Shown here piece after piece: positions 27,911-37,234 of a stretch of DNA of 64,000 bases (position 1 is its first letter; each line of letters starts with the position of its first letter). The translations under genes and the position numbers were made by a program. The notes beneath the pieces are model-generated. The model worked only from the letters and a program-made list of their open reading frames with translations. It was not told the origin of the DNA and did not search any database. The stretch comes from Bradyrhizobium erythrophlei. Its GTDB lineage: Bacteria; Pseudomonadota; Alphaproteobacteria; Rhizobiales; Xanthobacteraceae. The stretch covers positions 3,399,501 to 3,463,500 of the forward strand of contig FSRD01000001.1 in the NCBI GenBank assembly GCA_900129675.1, given 5' to 3'.

Positions 27911-29428
27911 ATGGCCGACAGTGTTCATAGAAATCTGCAGTTTGGTCCTTTTGAGCTTTCGAGCAGCGAGAGGGTGCTTCGGCGTGAGGGCGAGGCACTG
28001 CCCCTTGGCAGCAGGGCCCTGGACCTCCTGATCTACCTTGCCGAGCGTCCGGGTAGGGTGATCGCAAAGCAGGAACTGATCGATCACGTCTGGTCGGACG
28101 TAACGGTCGAGGAGGGGAGCATCCGGGTCAACGTGGCCGCAATCCGCAAGGCGCTTGGTGACGGCCAATTCGGCAACCGATACATCGCAAACATCAGGGG
28201 GCGGGGCTACTCGTTCGTCGGCACCGTTGTCCCTGTCGCAGGCGGTACGGAGAGCAGGAACGCCAAGTTCCGGCACCAAGGCAGCCTCCCTGTGCGACCG
28301 CTCATGATGATTGGGCGCGAAACGGTCGTCAGTGAGGTTAGCGACAAGCTTCGAAATAAGCGGTTCGTGACACTGGTCGGCCCCGGCGGCATTGGCAAGA
28401 CGACCATTGCCTTGGCTGTTGGCCACGCCGCTGCCGAGGAGTTTGGCGGGCAAGTCCATTTTGTGGACCTGGGAAGCCTGACCGATCCGCGCCATGTTGC
28501 GGGGGCCGTCGCGACGTCTTTGGGACTTGCGCTCAAATCGAGAGATGCCGGCTTGGAGCTGGTCGACCTCGTTCGTTCGCAGAAGCTTCTTGTCATTCTC
28601 GATAGCTCTGAGCACGTGATCGAGGCGGTCGCTCTGATTGCCGAGCAACTGTACCAGGAAACGGAGCAGATCTATCTTCTGACGACGAGTCGCGAATTGC
28701 TGAAAGTAGAGGGCGAGCATTGTTGCCGGGTTCTTCCCCTTGATTTTCCAACAGACGGCTCAGAGCAAACGGCAAATGCCGTGCTTCGATATCCGGCAGT
28801 GCAGTTGTTTGTACGGCGCGTGGCGGCGAGAGCGGGAAGCTTCGTTCTCACCGACGAGGAGGCGCCGTTTGTTGCGGAAATGTGCCGAAAGCTGGATGGC
28901 ATGCCCTTGGCAATTGAGTTGGCTGCGGGTCAGGCGGCCACACTCGGCATCAAGAACACGGTTGCCCGCCTTGTGTCTCGGCTGGAATTGCTGAAACTAA
29001 GCCATCGGACCACCGTTCCCAGACATCGGACGCTTAAGGCGACATTGGATTGGAGCTACGACCGGCTGTCCGCCGGAGAGAGGATTCTTCTCCGACGCAT
29101 CGCTCCTTTCGTCGGCCATTTCACCCTTGAGGGCGCGCGGTCGGTCGCAGGCGAACTCGGCGCAGGCACCGGAGAAATATTTGACGCGATCGCTGGCCTG
29201 GTCGAGAAGTCATTGATAGCAACCCGGATCGATGAGGCGCAGGCGCAGTATCGGTTGCTGGACACGACGCGGGCATATGCACTCGAAAAACTGGAGGAGC
29301 ATGCCGAAGTCGACGTGGTCTTCCGCCGGCACGCAGAATACGTCGCCGGCTACCTCGCAACGCCTGATCTCATTCGGGCTAAGCAAATGCCCGAACAGAC
29401 GAGCGCTCCGGCGCGACAAGCTGGATGA
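27911..29428 (+). CDS. Winged-helix/NB-ARC regulator with internally deleted TPR region
   Basis: 505 residues. Residues 1-480 are almost the same as the protein encoded at 39229: winged helix, Walker A TLVGPGGIGKTTIALAVGHA near 156, Walker B VILDSSEHVIE (Ser in place of the Cys seen in three sisters), GMPLAIELAAGQ and HRTLKATLDWSYDRL. Just after RRHAEYVAGYL the normal 450-residue TPR half is absent and the protein ends in ATPDLIRAKQMPEQTSAPAR, the C-terminal tail found in the gene at 21490. The TPR domain has thus been removed in frame while both ends remain. Without the sensor, the ATPase may be locked on or inert. ATG 27911 is picked by alignment; no strong ribosome site is visible, and TTG 27869 is possible. 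Confidence 0.78.
   Translation: MADSVHRNLQFGPFELSSSERVLRREGEALPLGSRALDLLIYLAERPGRVIAKQELIDHVWSDVTVEEGSIRVNVAAIRKALGDGQFGNRYIANIRGRGYSFVGTVVPVAGGTESRNAKFRHQGSLPVRPLMMIGRETVVSEVSDKLRNKRFVTLVGPGGIGKTTIALAVGHAAAEEFGGQVHFVDLGSLTDPRHVAGAVATSLGLALKSRDAGLELVDLVRSQKLLVILDSSEHVIEAVALIAEQLYQETEQIYLLTTSRELLKVEGEHCCRVLPLDFPTDGSEQTANAVLRYPAVQLFVRRVAARAGSFVLTDEEAPFVAEMCRKLDGMPLAIELAAGQAATLGIKNTVARLVSRLELLKLSHRTTVPRHRTLKATLDWSYDRLSAGERILLRRIAPFVGHFTLEGARSVAGELGAGTGEIFDAIAGLVEKSLIATRIDEAQAQYRLLDTTRAYALEKLEEHAEVDVVFRRHAEYVAGYLATPDLIRAKQMPEQTSAPARQAG
27941..29346 (+). repeat. Long direct repeat, copy A (pairs with 39262-40667)
   Basis: These 1.4 kb align base for base, without any gap that I can see, to 39262-40667, at a constant offset of 11,321. 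Differences are scattered substitutions, many silent. Both copies encode winged helix plus NB-ARC. Because they lie in the same orientation, recombination between them would remove the giant kinase and both response-regulator genes. Confidence 0.8.
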
Positions 29429-29529
29429 GGGGCGCAATCATCAAGCCGAGAGAAGCTCCATGAATTCACATCTTGACCCACACCAAGCATGGTAACTGCA
29501 GCCTGCTCTGGCAAAGAAAAACAGGCGCT

Positions 29530-29592
29530 GAGCATCACAAGGCTCAGGGTCTGCGCCGGCGACACCGCCTGCACTCGCCTCTCTAGATCCAA
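29530..29592 (-). pseudogene. Fossil of a LuxR (MalT-type) C-terminus
   Basis: Reading the minus strand gives LERRVQAVSPAQTLSLVM, which matches LGVERRAQAVSRAQTLGLVT at the very end of the LuxR protein encoded at 24905-27673. No other part of that gene is seen around it. It lies just beyond the 3' end of the shortened STAND gene, in the same convergent arrangement as winged-helix fragment 24527 and the intact luxR, so a duplicated module has lost its luxR. Confidence 0.6.
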
Positions 29593-29715
29593 GAGGATTG
29601 TCGGTCCGATGTCGCGTCAGGGTGAGCTAATTGACTGCTTTGCGCGAGGACTGGAAATTGTCACTCATCATGATATGTGGCAGACTAGCTGTTTAGGCTC
29701 GGTGCGACCAACCGG

Positions 29716-32700
29716 GTGGACTATCGTCAGAGGCCTTTCTCAGCCCGAGTTGGTGAGCCGCTCGACGGTGGAGTGCGGCAGTTGAATCCATCTACTCTGT
29801 TTGGGGCAGAAGGGAACGCCAACTTCCAGGCCTTGTTGGAAGATGACGAGCGTGTCTTCTGCAGGGTCGGTAGCCACGCCAACGCTGACGGCTCCGTACT
29901 GGCCGTGCTGCCTGCTGCAGAGCATCCCACACCGGCCACACTCGATCGTCTTGCCCACGAATATGGACTGAAGGAGGAGCTGGACGGGGCGTGGGCGGTG
30001 CGTCCACTCAGGTTGATCCGTGAAGGCGGCCGGACCATGCTGGTGCTCGAGGATCCCAGCGGCGAGCCGCTCGAGCGATTGCTCGGCGTGCCTTTTGAGA
30101 TGGACCTCTTCCTGCGCTTGGCAATCGATATCAGTGTGGCTGTCGGCAGGCTTCATCGGCGAGGCTTGCTGCACAAGGACATAAAGCCCGCCAATATCAT
30201 GGTGAACTGCGCTGACGGGCAGGTGCGTCTTACGGGGTTCGGGATCGCATCACGCGTGCCGCGTGAGCGACATGCGCCCGGGCCGCCGGAGACTGTCGCC
30301 GGTACACTCGCTTACATGGCACCCGAACAAACCGGGCGGATGAATCGTTCGATCGATTCCCGCAGCGACCTCTATGCGCTCGGCGTCACGTTCTACCAGA
30401 TGCTCACGGGCTGCCTGCCGTTCACCGCGGCCGATCCCATGGCGTGGGTGCACTGCCATATCGCCAGAAAGCCGCTGCCGCCCAGTGAACGGTCGGAGAA
30501 TATCCCCGCTCCGGTCTCCGAAATCATCATGAAGCTGCTCGCGAAGACCGCCGAGGAACGCTACCAGACGGCAGCTGGCGTCGAGAGTGATTTTCGGCAC
30601 TGTCTTGCCGAACGGGAGCGTAAAGGGCGCATCGATCCCTTTGCGCTTGGCGAACACGACGCGCCCGATCGGCTGCTGCTTCCCGAGAAGCTGTACGGAA
30701 GGGCGCGCGAGATAGAGACCTTGCTCGCTTGCTTCGATCGCATGGTCAACAACGGTGCGGTGGAGCTGGTGCTGGTCTCCGGATATTCCGGCATCGGCAA
30801 ATCCTCGGTCGTCAACGAACTGCATAGAGTGGTTGTTGAGCCGCGCGGGCTCTTCGCATCAGGCAAGTTCGATCAGTACAAGCGTAACATCCCATATTCG
30901 ACCCTGGCGCAAGCCTTTCAGAGCTTGATCCGACCACTGCTTGGCAAGAGCGATCCGGAGTTGGCAGGATGGCGCGAGGCTTTTCGGGAAGCACTAGGCC
31001 CGAACGGGCGGCTTATCATAGACCTGGTTCCGGAGCTGAAGCTCATCGTCGGCGACCAGCCGCCGGTTCCCGAACTGCCGCCCCATGACTCGCAACGCCG
31101 CTTTCAGCTGGTTTTCCGGCGCTTTCTTGCCGTGTTCGCCCAGCCGGAGCACCCGCTGGCGCTGTTCCTCGACGATTTGCAATGGCTCGACTCGGCAACG
31201 CTCGACCTGCTGGAGGATTTGCTGACCCAGCCGGACGTGCGGCATCTGATCTTGATCGGGGCTTACCGGGATAACGAGGTCAGTTCCGCCTATCCTCTGA
31301 TCCGCAAGCTCGAAGCGATCCGCAAGGCGGGCGCGGTCGTGCACGAAATTATCCTGGCGCCTCTCGCCCGTGAAGACCTGGGACGGTTGATTGGGGATGC
31401 TCTTCACTGCGAACCCGAACGTGTCACCGCGCTGGCCGAACTGATCCATGAGAAGACGGCGGGCAATCCATTCTTCGCCAATCAGTTGATTTCCGTACTT
31501 GTCGAGGAGGGTTTGCTCACATTCGACTATGGTGAAGGGCGATGGTCCTGGGACCTGAATAGCATTCGCGCCAAGGGTTATACCGACAACGTCGCAGATC
31601 TCATGGCGGCGAAGCTGGGCCGTCTGCCGCCAGCGACTCAGAAGGTTCTCGGCCAGTTGGCCTGTCTGGGGCATGCTGCCGATTCGGAGACGCTTGCGCT
31701 GGTTCACGAGGCGAGCGACGAAGCGACAAACGCAGCGCTGTGGGAAGCTGTTCGGGCCGGCCTCGTCCTTCGTTCGGGCGGCACGTACGCATTCCTCCAC
31801 GATCGCGTCCAGGAGGCGGCATATGCGCTCATCGTCGAGGACGAGCGGGCCATGGCACATCTTCGCATTGGCCGATTACTTGCCGCGCGCACCCCACCGG
31901 AGCACCTCGAAGAGAACATCTTCGACATCGTGAACCAGTTCGATCGTGGCGCGGCGCTGATCAGCACAGAGCGGGAGCGCGAGCAGGTCGCCACATTCAA
32001 TCTAATGGCAGGTAAGCGCGCCAAGGCGGCCACCGCCTACGCCGCAGCCCTGCGGTATTTTGTCGTCGGACGCCTGCTGCTGGGGGAGAATGGTTGGGAG
32101 CAGTGCTACCAGCTCACCTTCGAGCTCGAACTCAACAGGGGCGAGTGCGAATACCTGACCGGGGAATTGGCGGCAGCGGAAGAACGGCTCTCGCAACTGT
32201 CGACGCGGGCGCGGACCATTGTTCACGCCGCCGCAGGCGCCTGCGTGCGCATCAATCTGTATACGACCCTCGACCGGAGCAACAGGGCCGTCGAGGTAGG
32301 GCTGGAATATCTCCGCCGGGTTGACGCCCGATGGCCGCAGCACGCGACAGCCGAGGACGTCCAGCATGAGTATGATTGGCTGCGGCAGCGGCTCGGGTCC
32401 GGCTCGATCGAGTGGCTGCTCGACCTGCCGCTGATGACCGATCCCGACCGGCGCGCAACCATGGACGTGCTCACGGTGCTAACCTCGCCCGCCTTGTTCA
32501 CCGATTTGAATCTTTTCCGCCTCGTTGTCGGCCGGATGGCGAGCCTCAGCCTGGAGTATGGCAACAGCGACGGATCGTCCCTTGCGTATGCATGGCTGGG
32601 TGGTGTGCTCGGGACACACTTCGGCGATTACCAGGCAGGGTTCCGCTTCGGCCAGCTTGGCCTGGATCTGGTTGAGAAGCGTTGCCTTGATCGGTTCCGA

Positions 32701-35700
32701 GCCCGCGTCTACCTGGTTTTCGCAGTCCATGTCGCGCACTGGACCCAGCCCTTGGCCACCAGCCGCGCCTTCCTGCGGCGCGCTTTCGAGGCCGCACAGG
32801 AAGCGGGCGATCTTTCTTATGCCGCTTACAGTTGTATTGACCTGACGGCGAACCTCTTCGCCTCCGGTGCTCCACTCGACCAGGTCGAACGAGAGGCCGA
32901 AATTGGAATAAAATTCGCGCAGGACGTGGGCTTTGGTCTTGCCGACAACAATCTCACTGTACAGTTGAGACTGGTCCGGATGTTGCGTGGACTGACACTG
33001 GACTTTGGTTCCTTCAATGACGCAACGTTCGACGAGAGCCGCTTCGTGCAGCGATTTGAGAACAACCGCGAGCTGAGCATTTGCGCGTCCTGGTATTGGA
33101 TTCGCAAGCTGCAAGCCGGCATCTACGTGAACGACTCCGTAGCTGCGATCGCGGCCACAACGAAAGTCGCCCCGCTGCTATGGACCACGCCGACGCAAAT
33201 TGAGCAATCTGAATACCAGTTCTATGGTGCCCTTGCCCTGGCGGCGCGGTGCGATGAAGCTCCAGCCGAGGAGCGATCCCAGCATTTGGCGGCGCTGGCG
33301 GATCATAGCAGGCAGATCGCGGTCTGGGCCGAAAACTGCCCGGAGAATTTCGAGAACCGCGTTGCACTTGTCGGCGCAGAGATCGCCCGGATCGAAGGTC
33401 GCGAGCTTGACGCTGAGCGTCTCTACGAGCTGGCGATCGCCTCGGCTCGCGCAAATGGCTTTATTCACAACGAGGCGCTCGCGTACGAGCTGGCCGCGCG
33501 CTTTTACGCGGCGCGTGGATTCAAGCAGATCGCGGACCTGTATCTGCGGAACGCCCGCTACGGTTATCTTCGTTGGGGAGCCGTTGGGAAGGTGCGGCAA
33601 CTCGACGAAACATATCCAGACCTCAGACAGGAAGCGTCACTTCCCGGCCCAACGAGCACCATTGGTACGCCGGTTGAACACCTCGACCTCGCGACGGTGA
33701 TCAAGGTTTCGCAAGCCGTCTCAGGTGAGATCGTACTCGAAAATCTGATCGATACGCTCATGCATACTGCAATGGAGCAGGCGGGTGCCGAGCGAGCGCT
33801 GTTGATCATGCCGCGCGGGCAAGAGCCTCGCATCGAGGCGGAAGCCACGACCAGCGGCAATACGGTAACCGTACGTCTGGTCGACGAGGCCGTGACCGAG
33901 GGCGTGCTGCCCGAGTCGGTGCTGCATTATGTCCTGCACACCCGCGAGAGTGTCATTCTGGACGATGCCGCGGCCCAGTCCCCGTATGGCGTGGATTCCT
34001 ATATCCGTCAGCGCCAGGCCCGGTCCATTCTCTGCCTACCGCTGCTCAATCAGGCCAAACTCATCGGCGTGCTCTACCTCGAAAACAACCTGACGCCTCG
34101 CGTCTTCGCGCCCGCCCGGATTTCGGTCCTGAAACTGCTCGCCTCGCAGGCCGCGATCGCATTGGAGAATGCTCACCTGTATCGCGACGTCACGGAGCGC
34201 GAGAAGCAACAAGCTGCCACCTCTGAGATGCTGCGCCTCATCTCTAACTCGCCGATTCAGTCGGTGCTAGACGCGGTGGCCGAAAATGCCGCGCGCCTGT
34301 GCGACGCGAGCAATGCGCAGATATTCCGCCTTGAGGACAACCTTCTTCGGTTGGCAGCCTCATACGGGGAAATTCCAGTGGTTATCCATGCCTATCAGGG
34401 CGTTCCCGTGAACCGAGACACGGTGACCGGACGAGCCGCATGGGATCGTCGGACCATTCATGTCCATGATCTCGCCGCAGAGGAGAGCGAGTACCCGGTG
34501 GGCAGCAGTAACGCAAAACGCGAGGGCCACCGTACCACGCTTGGGACGCCGTTGTTGCGCGAAGGTACCCCCGTTGGAATAATCCTGGTACGGCGAATGG
34601 AGGTCCGACCGTTCTCCGACCAACAGGTCGCGCTTCTCGAGACCTTCGCCGACCAGGCGGTGATCGCGATCGAAAATGCGCGCCTGTTCAAAGCCGAGCA
34701 GCAACGCACGTTGGCGCTTGCGTACGCCAACCGCGATCTCGCAGAACGCGAAACGAAAATCCGGCGCCTGGTCGATTCGAACATCATCGGAATTTTCATC
34801 TGGGATTTCGACGGTCGCATTCTTGAGGCCAACGATGAATTTCTTCGCATGGTGAGCTACGATCGCGAAGACCTGGTTTCAGGTCGGATAAGGTGGGCGG
34901 ACCTAACGCCGCCCGACTGGCGCGACAGGAATAACGCTAGGATCGAACAGCAAAAAAGTAGCGGCCGGTTCGAGCCGTTTGAAAAGGAATACACCAGAAA
35001 AGACGGTAGCCGTGTGCCCGTGCTGATTGGTGGGGCGACATTTGAAGAGGGCGGTAACCAGGGCGTCGCATTTGTGCTTGACCTGACGGAGCGCAAGCGC
35101 GGCGAGGAAGCATTGCGGGAAAGCGAAGCGCGCTTCCGTACGATGGCGGACACCGCGCCGGTGCTGATTTGGACTACGGACGCCGACAAGTTCTGGACCT
35201 ATGTGAGTCAGACCTGGCTCGATTTGACGGGGAGAAGCTTCGAAGAAGAGTTGGGTAACGGCTGGGCCGACGACATTCACCCGAGCGATCGCGACGCGCG
35301 CCTCGAGGCTTATGCGCATTGTTTCGACCAACGCAGCCCCTTTACGCTCGAATATCGCGTGCGGCGGCACGACGGCGAGTATCGCTGGCTGCTCGACAAG
35401 GGCACCCCCCGCTTCGCTCCCGACGGTACTTTCCTCGGCTATATCGGCTCGGCCACGGACATCACCGAGCGCAAGCGCACAGAGGAACGCCTCCGCGTGC
35501 AGCACACGGTCGCGCAGATTTTGGCCGAAGCTGCCACGATCGAAGAGGCCACTCCGAGAATACTGCGGGCTATGGGCGAGTGTCTGGGATGGGACGTAGG
35601 CGCGCTCTGGCGCGTGGACCGGGAGGCCGAGGCGCTGCGCTGTGTCGAGCTTTGGCATAAAGCGTCGATAGAAGTCACGGAATTTGAAAGAGTCAGCCGG

Positions 35701-37119
35701 GAGCTCACTTTCGCTCCGGGCTTGGGACTACCGGGCCGGGTGTGGTCCAGCCTTGAGCCCGAATACGTGCCCGATGTCGTTCTTGATGAAAACTTTCCGC
35801 GCGGACCCATCGCCGAACGCGAAGGACTACACGCGGCCTTCGGCTTTCCCATCCTGCTCGGGGGGGAAGTCTTGGGCGTGATCGAGTGTTTCAGTCGCGA
35901 GATCAGGCAGCCCGATCAGGAGCTGCTCAACATGCTGGCTACCATCGGCAGCCAGATCGGTCAGTTCATCGAGCGCAAGCGCGCCGAGGATGCGCTGCGG
36001 GAGAGCGAAGCGAAGTTCCGTGACTACGCCGCAACTGCCTCCGATTGGCTGTGGGAGATCGGTCCTGACTACAAATTCACGCTCCTGACCGAGAATGCGT
36101 TTCGTTCGAATTCGGCGGATCGAATCGGCACGTTCTGCTGGGATCAGGCTCTCGACCTTGAAACCGAATCGGAGAAGTGGCGGCTTGTTCGGGCAACGCT
36201 CGAATCACGCAAGCCGTTCCGCGACCTCGTATATTGCTCCGTGGACGGCAGCGGCTCTCCAATGTACGTGAGAGCCAGCGGCAAGCCAGTGTTTGACGCT
36301 AACGGAGAATTCCGCGGCTATCGCGGCACCGGCTCCGATGTTACGGCATTGCGAACAGTAGAGGCAGAAGCCCGCGAAAACGAGCGACGCTATCGAGGGG
36401 CGCTACTGGAACTCGCGCACGCCAACCGCGTAGCGACGATGGGCCAGTTGACGGCCTCGATCACCCATGAAGTGAACCAGCCGATTACAGCGGCAGTCAC
36501 GTACGCGTTAGCCGCTCGGCGCTGGCTAAGCGCTGAGCCGCCAAATTTTCATGAGGTGGATGACGCGCTCTCTCTTATTGTCAAGGAGGGGAATCGCGCA
36601 GGCGACGTCGTCGGGCGAATCCGCGCACTCATCAAGAAGGCGCCCGCACGAAAAGACGCCGTCGAGATCAACGATGCCATCCTCGAGGTTATTGCTCTTA
36701 CCCGTACGGAAGCCGCAAACAATAGCGTCTCGGTGCGGACGCAGTTGGCGGAGGGCTTGCCGTGTGTTCAGGGAGATCGGGTCCAGCTGCAACAGGTACT
36801 ACTTAACTTGATCATCAATGCCATCGAAGCGATGCGCGACGTCGGCGAAGAGGAGCGGGAATTGCTCATCAGTACCCGTAACGAGCCGGATGGCGTGTCA
36901 GTCGAGGTGCGAGATTCGGGACCAGGCTTCACGCCGGCGGTTCTTGACCGTGTGTTCGAAGCATTCTACACGACGAAACCGGGCGGTCTGGGGCTTGGCC
37001 TGTCGATCTGCCGGTCAATTATCGAAGCGCATAATGGACGGTTGTGGGCGAGCCCTAATGTGCCGCGTGGCGCTATCTTTCGTTTCATTGCGCCGGCTCA
37101 TCCGGCCGCCACATCGTGA
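29716..37119 (+). CDS. Giant hybrid: (pseudo)kinase-AAA-TPR-GAF-PAS-histidine kinase
   Basis: 2467 residues. Order: Ser/Thr-kinase-like domain (about 40-300); AAA_16 ATPase (Walker A SGYSGIGKSS near 355, Walker B LALFLDDLQWLDS near 485); a long TPR-like region (700-1300); GAF (1325-1490); GAF (1500-1655); PAS (1675-1795); PAS (1805-1920); GAF (1925-2085); PAS (2095-2210); HisKA with H2251 in SITHEVNQP; and HATPase_c with NLIINAIEAM, DSGPGF and GLGLGLSI. The kinase catalytic loop HKDIKPANIM (near 152) is intact. The DFG motif is GFG (near 174), and no VAIK lysine is seen (VLAVLP), so phosphotransfer by that domain is doubtful. The histidine kinase looks active. No receiver is fused; the FixJ-type gene downstream, convergent at 37235, is a likely partner. 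GTG 29716 is the first start; GTG 29773 is possible. Confidence 0.9.
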   Translation: MDYRQRPFSARVGEPLDGGVRQLNPSTLFGAEGNANFQALLEDDERVFCRVGSHANADGSVLAVLPAAEHPTPATLDRLAHEYGLKEELDGAWAVRPLRLIREGGRTMLVLEDPSGEPLERLLGVPFEMDLFLRLAIDISVAVGRLHRRGLLHKDIKPANIMVNCADGQVRLTGFGIASRVPRERHAPGPPETVAGTLAYMAPEQTGRMNRSIDSRSDLYALGVTFYQMLTGCLPFTAADPMAWVHCHIARKPLPPSERSENIPAPVSEIIMKLLAKTAEERYQTAAGVESDFRHCLAERERKGRIDPFALGEHDAPDRLLLPEKLYGRAREIETLLACFDRMVNNGAVELVLVSGYSGIGKSSVVNELHRVVVEPRGLFASGKFDQYKRNIPYSTLAQAFQSLIRPLLGKSDPELAGWREAFREALGPNGRLIIDLVPELKLIVGDQPPVPELPPHDSQRRFQLVFRRFLAVFAQPEHPLALFLDDLQWLDSATLDLLEDLLTQPDVRHLILIGAYRDNEVSSAYPLIRKLEAIRKAGAVVHEIILAPLAREDLGRLIGDALHCEPERVTALAELIHEKTAGNPFFANQLISVLVEEGLLTFDYGEGRWSWDLNSIRAKGYTDNVADLMAAKLGRLPPATQKVLGQLACLGHAADSETLALVHEASDEATNAALWEAVRAGLVLRSGGTYAFLHDRVQEAAYALIVEDERAMAHLRIGRLLAARTPPEHLEENIFDIVNQFDRGAALISTEREREQVATFNLMAGKRAKAATAYAAALRYFVVGRLLLGENGWEQCYQLTFELELNRGECEYLTGELAAAEERLSQLSTRARTIVHAAAGACVRINLYTTLDRSNRAVEVGLEYLRRVDARWPQHATAEDVQHEYDWLRQRLGSGSIEWLLDLPLMTDPDRRATMDVLTVLTSPALFTDLNLFRLVVGRMASLSLEYGNSDGSSLAYAWLGGVLGTHFGDYQAGFRFGQLGLDLVEKRCLDRFRARVYLVFAVHVAHWTQPLATSRAFLRRAFEAAQEAGDLSYAAYSCIDLTANLFASGAPLDQVEREAEIGIKFAQDVGFGLADNNLTVQLRLVRMLRGLTLDFGSFNDATFDESRFVQRFENNRELSICASWYWIRKLQAGIYVNDSVAAIAATTKVAPLLWTTPTQIEQSEYQFYGALALAARCDEAPAEERSQHLAALADHSRQIAVWAENCPENFENRVALVGAEIARIEGRELDAERLYELAIASARANGFIHNEALAYELAARFYAARGFKQIADLYLRNARYGYLRWGAVGKVRQLDETYPDLRQEASLPGPTSTIGTPVEHLDLATVIKVSQAVSGEIVLENLIDTLMHTAMEQAGAERALLIMPRGQEPRIEAEATTSGNTVTVRLVDEAVTEGVLPESVLHYVLHTRESVILDDAAAQSPYGVDSYIRQRQARSILCLPLLNQAKLIGVLYLENNLTPRVFAPARISVLKLLASQAAIALENAHLYRDVTEREKQQAATSEMLRLISNSPIQSVLDAVAENAARLCDASNAQIFRLEDNLLRLAASYGEIPVVIHAYQGVPVNRDTVTGRAAWDRRTIHVHDLAAEESEYPVGSSNAKREGHRTTLGTPLLREGTPVGIILVRRMEVRPFSDQQVALLETFADQAVIAIENARLFKAEQQRTLALAYANRDLAERETKIRRLVDSNIIGIFIWDFDGRILEANDEFLRMVSYDREDLVSGRIRWADLTPPDWRDRNNARIEQQKSSGRFEPFEKEYTRKDGSRVPVLIGGATFEEGGNQGVAFVLDLTERKRGEEALRESEARFRTMADTAPVLIWTTDADKFWTYVSQTWLDLTGRSFEEELGNGWADDIHPSDRDARLEAYAHCFDQRSPFTLEYRVRRHDGEYRWLLDKGTPRFAPDGTFLGYIGSATDITERKRTEERLRVQHTVAQILAEAATIEEATPRILRAMGECLGWDVGALWRVDREAEALRCVELWHKASIEVTEFERVSRELTFAPGLGLPGRVWSSLEPEYVPDVVLDENFPRGPIAEREGLHAAFGFPILLGGEVLGVIECFSREIRQPDQELLNMLATIGSQIGQFIERKRAEDALRESEAKFRDYAATASDWLWEIGPDYKFTLLTENAFRSNSADRIGTFCWDQALDLETESEKWRLVRATLESRKPFRDLVYCSVDGSGSPMYVRASGKPVFDANGEFRGYRGTGSDVTALRTVEAEARENERRYRGALLELAHANRVATMGQLTASITHEVNQPITAAVTYALAARRWLSAEPPNFHEVDDALSLIVKEGNRAGDVVGRIRALIKKAPARKDAVEINDAILEVIALTRTEAANNSVSVRTQLAEGLPCVQGDRVQLQQVLLNLIINAIEAMRDVGEEERELLISTRNEPDGVSVEVRDSGPGFTPAVLDRVFEAFYTTKPGGLGLGLSICRSIIEAHNGRLWASPNVPRGAIFRFIAPAHPAATS

Positions 37120-37234
37120 GTGGAATGCCGCTTCGGATCGAAGACGTGGCAGACGTCGAGTCTACCGGGCACCTGATCATCGGTGGTGAGACGCAATGGG
37201 ACCATTACGGGAGATGCAGGGCTCAGCGTCTGCG

